A stretch of 64,000 nt of DNA. It comes from Stenotrophomonas maltophilia R551-3. Its GTDB lineage: Bacteria > Pseudomonadota > Gammaproteobacteria > Xanthomonadales > Xanthomonadaceae. A program made the position numbers and the translations under genes. Of this stretch, positions 8,206 through 15,142 are shown piece after piece. The notes below the pieces were generated by a model. The model was not told the DNA's origin. It saw nothing but the letters and a program-made list of their open reading frames with translations, and ran no database searches. Numbering within the stretch: position 1 is the first letter of the stretch; each line of letters begins with the position of its first letter. Where the stretch lies: the NCBI RefSeq assembly GCF_000020665.1, contig NC_011071.1, positions 3,710,501 to 3,774,500 of the forward strand. Direction: 5' to 3'.

Positions 8206-8679
8206 TCAATAGATGCATTCGGTCAGGCCGTCATAGGCGCTCTGCGACGTGCCCGGCAGTGGGTCGTGCAGTGGGTTGCGGGCGGCAAGCGCGGCATGGA
8301 AGGCCTCCACCGGGGTTCCCGCCACCAGCGGCAGCCGGCACAGCCAGGTCGGCTGCCGGGCCACCACGGTGCCATCGGCCGGAGTCACCGCCAGATCGCT
8401 GGCGGCAAATGCCCACAGACACTCATGGACGGTGCCACGCACCGCATCCACCGAGCAGCGCAGGCGCAGAGCGCGGATATCGCTGTACTCGCCCTCGCAG
8501 AAGGTGTCGCCACAGATGGCGTCGAAACCATGCTGCAACCGGCCTTCCAAGGCGAAGAAGCGGTCCCAGTTGGCCTCCTGGTGCGGGTAGTCGATCAGAT
8601 CGACATAGGGAAACGCCTGTACCGGCGGCGCCATCAGCAGCGCGCAGGTCAGGCCGATCGGCAGGGCAGACATTTTCAT
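8206..8679 (-). CDS. Secreted or periplasmic protein of unknown function
   Basis: I do not recognise this 157-residue protein. It begins with a clear signal peptide (MKMSALPIGLTCALLMAPP, cleaved near VQA). The mature part has six cysteines in CGDTFC, RCS, ECLW, LCRLP and TECIY contexts, enough for three disulfides, which suits an exported protein. The ATG at 8679 follows GAGGAGCTC at good spacing, so I reject the longer frame to 8766. It is transcribed towards the sigma gene, but 70 bases and the Fur-like site separate them, so it is probably its own unit. Confidence 0.75.
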   Translation of the reverse strand: MKMSALPIGLTCALLMAPPVQAFPYVDLIDYPHQEANWDRFFALEGRLQHGFDAICGDTFCEGEYSDIRALRLRCSVDAVRGTVHECLWAFAASDLAVTPADGTVVARQPTWLCRLPLVAGTPVEAFHAALAARNPLHDPLPGTSQSAYDGLTECIY

Positions 8680-8863
8680 GCGGGAGCTCCTCGGGAACAG
8701 GGTTCCAGCCTGCACCCGGCGTCCCGATGCCCCCATCGGGCAACACCTCCAGCAAGGGTGGGCCACTGCCGTGCCGTGCTGTCGGCCGCGCCCCCTGCAC
8801 AGCGCCCGGCAAAGGCATAAAATGGGGGGCTATCCGTCTATATCCCCCACCTGGAGCACGACC

Positions 8864-9400
8864 ATGGGTCTGGAACTCGTCTCGCCCGGCAAGAACCCGC
8901 CGGAAGAAATCAACGTCATCATCGAGATCCCGAAGGACTCGGAGCCGGTGAAGTACGAAGTGGACAAGGAAACCGGCGCGATCTTCGTCGACCGCATCCT
9001 GTCCACCCCGATGCGCTACCCCTGCAACTACGGCTACGTGCCGAGCACCCTGTGTGGCGACGGCGATCCGGCCGACGTGCTGGTGGTGCTGCCGCTGCCG
9101 CTGGTTCCGGGCTCGGTGGTGCGCTGCCGTCCGGTCGGCGTGCTGAAGATGAGCGATGAGGCAGGCAGCGACGAGAAGATCCTGGCCGTGCCGGTCACCA
9201 AGGTGTTCGGCGGCTACGCCCACGTGGAAGACATCGAGCAGGTGTCCAGCCACTGGCTGGAGCGCATCGGCCACTTCTTCGAGCACTACAAGGACCTGGA
9301 GAAGGGCAAGTGGGTCAAGCTCGACGGTTGGGGTGGCGCCGCTGAGGCCAAGCAGATCCTGGTCGAGGCGCATCAGCGCCATCTCGACAGCAAGGCCTGA
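8864..9400 (+). CDS. ppa: Inorganic pyrophosphatase (family I)
   Basis: Cytoplasmic Mg-dependent enzyme that hydrolyses pyrophosphate released by biosynthetic reactions. At 178 residues it has the normal size. The active-site motif appears as GDGDPADVLVV (metal-binding aspartates), with the earlier RYPCNYGYVPSTLCGDG segment and the K-Y-E-V-D-K opening. The ATG at 8864 is preceded by TGGAGCACG. It is monocistronic, between a minus-strand secreted protein and a plus-strand HDOD gene. Confidence 0.96.
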   Translation: MGLELVSPGKNPPEEINVIIEIPKDSEPVKYEVDKETGAIFVDRILSTPMRYPCNYGYVPSTLCGDGDPADVLVVLPLPLVPGSVVRCRPVGVLKMSDEAGSDEKILAVPVTKVFGGYAHVEDIEQVSSHWLERIGHFFEHYKDLEKGKWVKLDGWGGAAEAKQILVEAHQRHLDSKA

Positions 9401-9411
9401 GCCTGAACCGG

Positions 9412-9440
9412 ATCGCTCCGGCGCAGGCCGTCGGAGCGAT
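9412..9440 (+). terminator. Hairpin after ppa
   Basis: ATCGCTCCG and CGGAGCGAT form a 9-bp stem with an 11-base loop, starting 12 bases after the ppa stop. There is no T-run, so it may be a transcript-end or stabilising hairpin rather than a strong intrinsic terminator. Confidence 0.5.
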
Positions 9441-9551
9441 GCGGGTCACGTTTCATGACTGCGGCGCATCACCTTTGTCGCCGTATTAGGTAAATTGCGT
9501 CACTTCACACGTCGTCGACATCCATCGTCGAGACAGCCAGGGGAATGTGTC

Positions 9552-10673
9552 GTGCGTATTCTGCTTGTTGGGGATGCAGCCAGCCTGCCGGCCGAGCTGA
9601 CCGAATTCATTGCCGATCTTGGGGAAGACTGGCAGCCGCTGACCGCTATCGATGGCCAGACCGCGATGACCGCGGTGGCTACGCAGGGCGTGGATGCGGT
9701 GATCGTCTGTCCGCAGCTGCCGGACCTCAATGCAACCACGTTGCTCGGCCAGATCCGGACGCTGCGCCCGGAAACCATCCGCATCGCACTGGTGGATGCA
9801 CAGCATGGCAACCGCCCGCCACCGGCGCGCCTGATCGGTGTCGCCCATCGTTTCCTGCCGTTGCCACTGGCGCCGGAAGTGCTGTTGGAAGCACTGACCA
9901 GCCTGGAAGAACTACGCGAGGTGCTGGACAGCCCTCGTCTGCGTGATGCCATCGGCCGCATCGAGAAACTGCCGTCGCCGCCGCACCTGTACCTGAGCCT
10001 GACCCAGGCGCTGGAGCATGACGACGACGCCGACAGCGCCGACGTGGCCAAGCTTGTGGCGGCCGATCCGGCCATTGCCGCGAAGGTGCTGCAGCTGTCG
10101 AACTCGGCGTTCTTCAGCCAGGGGCGCACCATTGCCGACCTGCGTACGGCGGTGACACGCCTTGGCCTGTCGACGCTGCGCGACCTGGTACTGGCCAGTG
10201 AAGTGTTCTCGGCACCGACGTTGTCCACGGCCGAACGCAACTCGCTGCAGCAACGTGCCCTGCTCGCCTCGCGGCTGGCCGCACGCCTGCTGCCCGAATC
10301 CAGCGCCGAACTGGGCGCGACCGCCGCCCTGCTGGCCGACATCGGCCTGCTGCTGCCCGGCGTGCGCAACGAGCGCAGCGAACCGTCGCTGGCCGGTGAT
10401 ACCCGCCCAGGCCACGCCGAAGCCGGCGCCTACCTGCTGGGCCTGTGGGGACTGCCGATGCCGATCATCGAAGCGGTGGCGTTCCATCTGCAACCGCAGC
10501 GTGCCAACACACGCAGCTTCTGGGTAACCGGCGCGGTGCACGTGGCACTGGCACTGGTCAATGGCGATCCGGTGGACGAGGACTACCTGCAGCGCGCGGG
10601 CGTGCTCAACAAACTGCCGCAGTGGCGCGAGCATGCCAACAGCCTGATGGGGCTCACGCCCAGCGAAGCCTGA
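9552..10673 (+). CDS. HDOD-domain protein with degenerate response-regulator receiver
   Basis: From a GTG start the product has 373 residues, with an N-terminal receiver-like fold (about 1-115) and an HDOD domain (about 130-330, with AADPAIAAKVLQLSNSAFF, DLRTAVTRLGLSTLRDLVLA and GLWGLPMPIIEAVAFHL). HDOD proteins are signalling scaffolds in motility and second-messenger networks. In the receiver, the position expected to hold the phosphoacceptor Asp (after VDAVIV) is Cys53, and the first strand has G-D rather than an acidic pair. Phosphorylation is therefore unlikely. I chose the GTG at 9552 because AGGGGAATG precedes it and the REC fold begins there; the frame opens earlier at 9495. The target is unknown. 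Confidence 0.85.
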   Translation: MRILLVGDAASLPAELTEFIADLGEDWQPLTAIDGQTAMTAVATQGVDAVIVCPQLPDLNATTLLGQIRTLRPETIRIALVDAQHGNRPPPARLIGVAHRFLPLPLAPEVLLEALTSLEELREVLDSPRLRDAIGRIEKLPSPPHLYLSLTQALEHDDDADSADVAKLVAADPAIAAKVLQLSNSAFFSQGRTIADLRTAVTRLGLSTLRDLVLASEVFSAPTLSTAERNSLQQRALLASRLAARLLPESSAELGATAALLADIGLLLPGVRNERSEPSLAGDTRPGHAEAGAYLLGLWGLPMPIIEAVAFHLQPQRANTRSFWVTGAVHVALALVNGDPVDEDYLQRAGVLNKLPQWREHANSLMGLTPSEA

Positions 10674-10688
10674 TCACACCGGCAATGC

Positions 10689-10730
10689 ATGCGATGAAGG
10701 CGCGCCCGCAGTGACGCGCCTTCGTTGCAT
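10689..10730. terminator. Shared terminator hairpin between convergent genes
   Basis: ATGCGATGAAGGCGCG pairs with CGCGCCTTCGTTGCAT in a 16-position stem with two mismatches and a 10-base loop. It fills the gap between the HDOD gene and the convergent small secreted-protein gene, so it can serve both strands. Confidence 0.7.
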
Positions 10731-10936
10731 CAGGGCTGCGCGCAGTGGTCGTACACGCAGCGCTCGAACAGGAACTGGCAGTACGCCGCATCCTCACCGG
10801 CCTTGATGCAGTTGCTGCGCACCTCCGCGCAATAGCGGCCATTGGCACACACCAGCGGACCGGCCGACACACTGCCGGCCAGGCTCAGGACGGCGAGAAC
10901 CGCCGCAGCGAACATCCGTGGCATCGCGTTCTTCAT
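10730..10936 (-). CDS. Small secreted Cys-rich protein
   Basis: A 68-residue product I cannot assign. The ATG at 10936 is preceded by GGAGAGCG at ideal spacing. Residues 1-25 form a signal peptide (MKNAMPRMFAAAVLAVLSLA, ending VSA). The 43-residue mature part has six cysteines (30, 36, 43, 53, 60, 65), regularly spaced as in a compact disulfide-bonded peptide: C-x5-C-x6-C-x9-C-x6-C-x4-C. The much longer open frame upstream to 11377 has no sign of coding. It is monocistronic, with a terminator hairpin immediately downstream. Confidence 0.72.
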   Translation of the reverse strand: MKNAMPRMFAAAVLAVLSLAGSVSAGPLVCANGRYCAEVRSNCIKAGEDAAYCQFLFERCVYDHCAQP

Positions 10937-11062
10937 TTCGCGCTCTCCTTGGTCCGGAATGGACCTCTGTGAACGTACCAGCGGTCCAGTTGCGACAAGC
11001 GTGACCTCTGTCGCTGAACCGCCCGATTCAGAGTTTCCCGACCCGGCCCTGCCAAACGCAAA

Positions 11063-11088
11063 GAGGGCGGGCCTTGCGGCCCGCCCTC
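11063..11088 (-). terminator. Terminator of the TonB-dependent receptor gene
   Basis: GAGGGCGGGCC, a four-base loop and GGCCCGCCCTC form a perfect 11-bp stem. On the minus strand it is followed by TTTGCGTTT, 28 bases after the receptor stop codon. Confidence 0.8.
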
Positions 11089-11115
11089 CTCGTATTGCCT
11101 TCAGGCTTCGATGGA

Positions 11116-14079
11116 TCAGAAGCGCTGGTTGTACTGGATGAACAGGAAGCGGTCGTAATCCAGCATCGGGTCCAGCTGCACGGCGCTGGCGTTGGTCACC
11201 GCGTAGGTGATCGGCGGGGTCTTGCCGAACACGTTGCGGGCACCGACGGTCACGCTGCCGTTCCACGGAGCCTGCCAGGTGGCCGAGATGTCGTGATAGA
11301 CGATCGCACCCTTCTTGTTGGCACCCAGGCCGCCGGTCCAGCCACCGTTCTCGGTGTAGTAATCCGGCTGGTTGCACTCCAGGCCATTTTCCTGGTCGTA
11401 GCAGAAGTCGCGGAAGCCGCCGTAGTAACGCATGGTCCAGGTGGCCGACAGGTCGCCCTTGGTCCAGGTGGTTGCCAGGGTGCCGCGGACACGCGGGTAG
11501 TTCCAGTAGCCTGCGTAGTCATCCCATGCAGCGCCCTTGGTGGCCTGCTGACGGAAGCTGGTCAGGTAGTTGGTGTCCAGGTTGAACGACAGGGTACCGA
11601 AGCTGTATTCCGGCATACGGTAGCGGACGCCGAAGTTGTAGCCTTCGGTTTCCAGCGAACCCAGGTTGGCATTGCCGCGGCTCAGGCCGGTGACCTGCTG
11701 GCCATTGGCAACGTCGCCACGGCTGTACTGGTCACAGAAGGCCTGCACACCGTTCTGGTAGCACTGGTTCAGCACGTAGTTCGCCGACAGCGCGGTGATC
11801 ACGTTGTCCACGGTGATCTTGTACCAGTCCAGCGAGACGTTCAGGCCGCTGACGAAGCTCGGGCTCCACACCAGGCCCGCGGTGCGGGTCTTGCTGGTTT
11901 CCGGCTGCAGCTTGTCGTTGCCCACGCCCGAGTTGAACGGGTTGTTGCCCTGGGTGTCACGGGCACTGATCGGACGACCAGCAGCGTCGGTCTGACGGAA
12001 GTCGGACGCCAGGCCTTCAGCACCGCAACGGGCGGCAACGGCCGGGTTGCTGCGCTGGCCGAACACGGCATCACACGGATCGGTGAACTTGTCGAAGGTC
12101 TGCGAACCACCGCCGAAGGTGTCGTCCAGGGTCGGGGCACGGAAGCCCTCGCCGTAGGTCGCACGCACCAGCAGGTCGTCGATCGGCTTCCAGGTCACGC
12201 TGAACTTGCTGTTGACCGTGTTGCCGAACTTGTCGTAGTCCGAGTAGCGGCTGGCGATATCCAGCGACAGCTCCTTGGCACCCGGCAGGTCACGCAGCAG
12301 CGGCACCATCAGTTCCAGGTAGAACTCGTTGGTCTTGTACTTGCCTTCGGTCGGCTGGGCGGCCAGCTCGGTGGTGTAACCCGAGGAGGACAGCGCGTCC
12401 GGGTGGTCGTAGCCCGACACTTCACGATGCTCGTAACCGGCAGCGAAGGCGAACTCGCCCGCATTGCCCGGCATGTCGAACAACGAACCGGTGATGTTGG
12501 CGAAGTACTGCTTGCTCTTGCTCTGGCCGGTCGAGTTCAGCAGGGTGTTGATGTACTTCAGCGCATCCGGGGTCGCGGCGCTGGCGCCGCCCAGCAGGTC
12601 GAACGGGACGCAGCTGCCCGGGCTGGTGCCCAGCGCGATCGGGTTGGCAGCGGTGCCGCACTGGGCGACGCCGTTGGCGTTGATGAACGACGGGCCGAGG
12701 GCGTTCTTCAGTGCCAGCAGGTTGATGTTGCCCGAGCTGGTCTGGGTCACATCGAACTGGTTGTAGTTGATGCCCACATCCCAGTCGAACGGACGGTTGT
12801 TGAAGTCGAAGTTGCCTTCCAGGGCCGCGTCGAAGTGCAGCGACTTGACGTTGTTCTGGGTGATGCGCGGCAGTTCGAAGATACGACGGCCCCAGCCACC
12901 GATGTCAACGCCGGCGCCCGGGTTGGCCCAGTTGCCCAGCGGGTTGTAGATGCTGTCCTTGCTGATCGCCACCGGGAACTGCGGCTGCGAGGTGCCGGTC
13001 AGCGGGTAGCCGGCGATCTGGCGCTTGGAGTCACGCTCGGAGTACATCGCCGTCGACTTCAGACGCAGGTTGTCGTTGATGTCGTAGCTGGCCGAGGTGA
13101 ACATGGTCTTCGACTCAGCGCCCTGGTTCAGCATCATCTGCTGCGAGGCGTTGTAGTAGTCGTCCAGACCAATCAGGTGGTAGTTGTTGAAGTTGTTCGA
13201 CGGCTGGCCAACGCCGACCGGGGTGTCCCACGAACCGGTGTGGTTGACCACCCAGGTGTTCGGGACCCACTTGCCAGCCTTGTTGTATTCACCAGCACCG
13301 GCGGTGCCTTCGGCACGCGGATCGGTGAAGCGGCCCCACGGGCCCGCCGGGCTCAGACCGTCTTCCTTGTGGCCCTGGCCATAGGAGTACTGGGTCAGGC
13401 CACGATCCTTGGCCCACACCGGATCTTCCTTGATGTAGTTCGCGCCGAACACGATCGAGGAGCGCTCGCCGGTGGCACCCAGGGTCAGGCTGTACTGGGT
13501 CTTGGAACCGTCGCCGTGGCTGTTCTGGCCGTAATAGGCACTGGCCTCGGCGCCGTCGAAGTTCTTGCGCAGGATGATGTTGACCACGCCGGAGATGGCG
13601 TCGGAACCGTAGATCGCCGAGGCGCCGTCCTTCAGGACTTCAATGCGCTCGATCAGCGAGGTCGGGATGGTCGACATGTCGGTGAAGCCGGCCAGGCTGG
13701 TGCTCCAGCGCTTGCCGTTGACCAGCACCAGCGTGCGCTGCTCACCCAGGTTGTACAGGCTGACGTACTGGCCGCCCTGTTCCGGGTTGGACGCCAGCAC
13801 GGCCGCCTTGCTGAAGGTCTGGGTGCCTGCCACGGACAGGTTCTGCAGCAGGTCGCCGACGCTGACCAGGCCCGAACGCTGAATGTCCTCATGGCTTACG
13901 GTGAGGACCGGCTGGGAGGTTTCCACATCCACCGAGCGGATGCGGGAGCCGGTGACTTCCAGGCGATCAAGGGTGGTGGGGGCACTGGCTTCCTGGGCGG
14001 AAGCAAATGCCGGGGCAAGCGCCAGTGCGATGCCGGCGGGCAGCAGGCCCAACCGCACAGCAGGGGTGCGAACGTTCAT
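11116..14079 (-). CDS. TonB-dependent outer-membrane receptor
   Basis: An outer-membrane active transporter of 987 residues with unknown ligand. It has a signal peptide (about 1-28, ending AFASAQ), then a plug starting LDRLEVTGSRI with RTLVLVNGKRW and IERIEVLKDGASAIYGSDAISGVVN (split here by 20 residues: IERIEVLKDGASAIYGSDAI). A long barrel follows, ending FLFIQYNQRF, with a terminal aromatic as expected. There is no N-terminal signalling domain, unlike the receptor at 3424. The ATG at 14079 follows GGAGAG; the frame further upstream is not used. An AraC regulator is encoded just upstream on the same strand. Receptors of this Xanthomonadaceae type often import plant or peptide-derived nutrients, but nothing here identifies the substrate. 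Confidence 0.9.
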   Translation of the reverse strand: MNVRTPAVRLGLLPAGIALALAPAFASAQEASAPTTLDRLEVTGSRIRSVDVETSQPVLTVSHEDIQRSGLVSVGDLLQNLSVAGTQTFSKAAVLASNPEQGGQYVSLYNLGEQRTLVLVNGKRWSTSLAGFTDMSTIPTSLIERIEVLKDGASAIYGSDAISGVVNIILRKNFDGAEASAYYGQNSHGDGSKTQYSLTLGATGERSSIVFGANYIKEDPVWAKDRGLTQYSYGQGHKEDGLSPAGPWGRFTDPRAEGTAGAGEYNKAGKWVPNTWVVNHTGSWDTPVGVGQPSNNFNNYHLIGLDDYYNASQQMMLNQGAESKTMFTSASYDINDNLRLKSTAMYSERDSKRQIAGYPLTGTSQPQFPVAISKDSIYNPLGNWANPGAGVDIGGWGRRIFELPRITQNNVKSLHFDAALEGNFDFNNRPFDWDVGINYNQFDVTQTSSGNINLLALKNALGPSFINANGVAQCGTAANPIALGTSPGSCVPFDLLGGASAATPDALKYINTLLNSTGQSKSKQYFANITGSLFDMPGNAGEFAFAAGYEHREVSGYDHPDALSSSGYTTELAAQPTEGKYKTNEFYLELMVPLLRDLPGAKELSLDIASRYSDYDKFGNTVNSKFSVTWKPIDDLLVRATYGEGFRAPTLDDTFGGGSQTFDKFTDPCDAVFGQRSNPAVAARCGAEGLASDFRQTDAAGRPISARDTQGNNPFNSGVGNDKLQPETSKTRTAGLVWSPSFVSGLNVSLDWYKITVDNVITALSANYVLNQCYQNGVQAFCDQYSRGDVANGQQVTGLSRGNANLGSLETEGYNFGVRYRMPEYSFGTLSFNLDTNYLTSFRQQATKGAAWDDYAGYWNYPRVRGTLATTWTKGDLSATWTMRYYGGFRDFCYDQENGLECNQPDYYTENGGWTGGLGANKKGAIVYHDISATWQAPWNGSVTVGARNVFGKTPPITYAVTNASAVQLDPMLDYDRFLFIQYNQRF

Positions 14080-14128
14080 CAATCTCTCCAAGGTACGTGT
14101 TAGTAGCGTGTTAAAACGCTTCAGCACG

Positions 14129-15028
14129 TTACGATTGCGTTGCGACGCTGTATTTGCGCGACCCAACCGGAGACTTTGCAGAATGTGGCGGGAGCAAGCC
14201 GTCGTTTTCCCTGAAGCGGGAGGCCGACTGGCCGTAGCGGGCCCGGAAGGCACGCGCGAAACTGCAGCAGTTGTCGAATCCGCTCGCCGCGGCGACTTCT
14301 CCCACCATCATGTCGGTATCGCGCAGCAGGTCGGCTGCCCGCTCCAGGCGCAACCGCGCCGAAAGCGATTGGGGGCTCTCTTCGTACAGGCTCTGGAACG
14401 TCTTGGAGAGGTACCAGCTGGAGAAATTGGTCAGCTCGGCCAGCTCGCCGATGCGCACCACCCGGTGACTGTTGCCTTCCAGATACAGGCGGGCGCGCTG
14501 CATGCGGCCAAAGACCTGGCGTTTGCGGCTGCGTGACCGGCCCGGGCAGCGCTGCACATTGTCGGCCAGCCCACGCTGCAGGCCCGCCAGATGCAGCAGC
14601 AATGGGCGCAGCGCCTGTGCCGGCATGCCGCTGGCCAAGGCATCGCGCCAGAGGCGCAGGGCAACCCGGGCGTCGCCGCGGCTCATGCGACCACGGCCCG
14701 CATACAGGCCGCAGTCGGCCATCTCGGACAGTACACGCAGCGCTTCGGCGTTCAGGTTCAGGCCAACGCACAGGCTGCTGCGTCCTGCCTGGACCAGCGG
14801 ACGCGACTCCTTCTCGAAGGCGATCCACTCCCCGTGGCGCAGGCGGAAGCGTCCTTCCTTGGCCTCGACCCAGGAATTGCCCCGGACCTGAAGCCAGACC
14901 GTGAAGCTGGTGCCTGCAGTCTGCAGGCTGCCCAGCCGGGCCACGCCCATGCAGGTCGGCGCAACATCGTCGAGGGCCTTGTCGAGGGAAACGGTTTGGC
15001 CGCGATCGGCCAGCGAGAGTTGACGCAT
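14129..15028 (-). CDS. AraC-family transcriptional regulator
   Basis: DNA-binding regulator of 299 residues. The C-terminal part carries the two helix-turn-helix motifs of the AraC family (about 180-280): RIGELAELTNFSSWYLSKTF for the first, and EVAAASGFDNCCSFARAFRA with a PSRFR-like end (QSASRFRE) for the second. The N-terminal 160 residues are an undefined sensor region. It lies 49 bases upstream of the large TonB-dependent receptor in the same direction, so the receptor is the obvious candidate target; the ligand is unknown. Confidence 0.88.
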   Translation of the reverse strand: MRQLSLADRGQTVSLDKALDDVAPTCMGVARLGSLQTAGTSFTVWLQVRGNSWVEAKEGRFRLRHGEWIAFEKESRPLVQAGRSSLCVGLNLNAEALRVLSEMADCGLYAGRGRMSRGDARVALRLWRDALASGMPAQALRPLLLHLAGLQRGLADNVQRCPGRSRSRKRQVFGRMQRARLYLEGNSHRVVRIGELAELTNFSSWYLSKTFQSLYEESPQSLSARLRLERAADLLRDTDMMVGEVAAASGFDNCCSFARAFRARYGQSASRFRENDGLLPPHSAKSPVGSRKYSVATQS

Positions 15029-15142
15029 GGGGCACCACGGGTTTGCCTGATACAGGCCTCCGTTTTGCCTAATCAGGCGTCACGCCGTCAGGAAAATCCG
15101 CCGAGATCGCCACGAATTCGCGGCGAGAACCCCACGAAGAAA

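Noticed and set aside
11074..14103. A 1009-codon plus-strand frame over the TonB-dependent receptor
   Set aside because: Antisense to the receptor, without family motifs.
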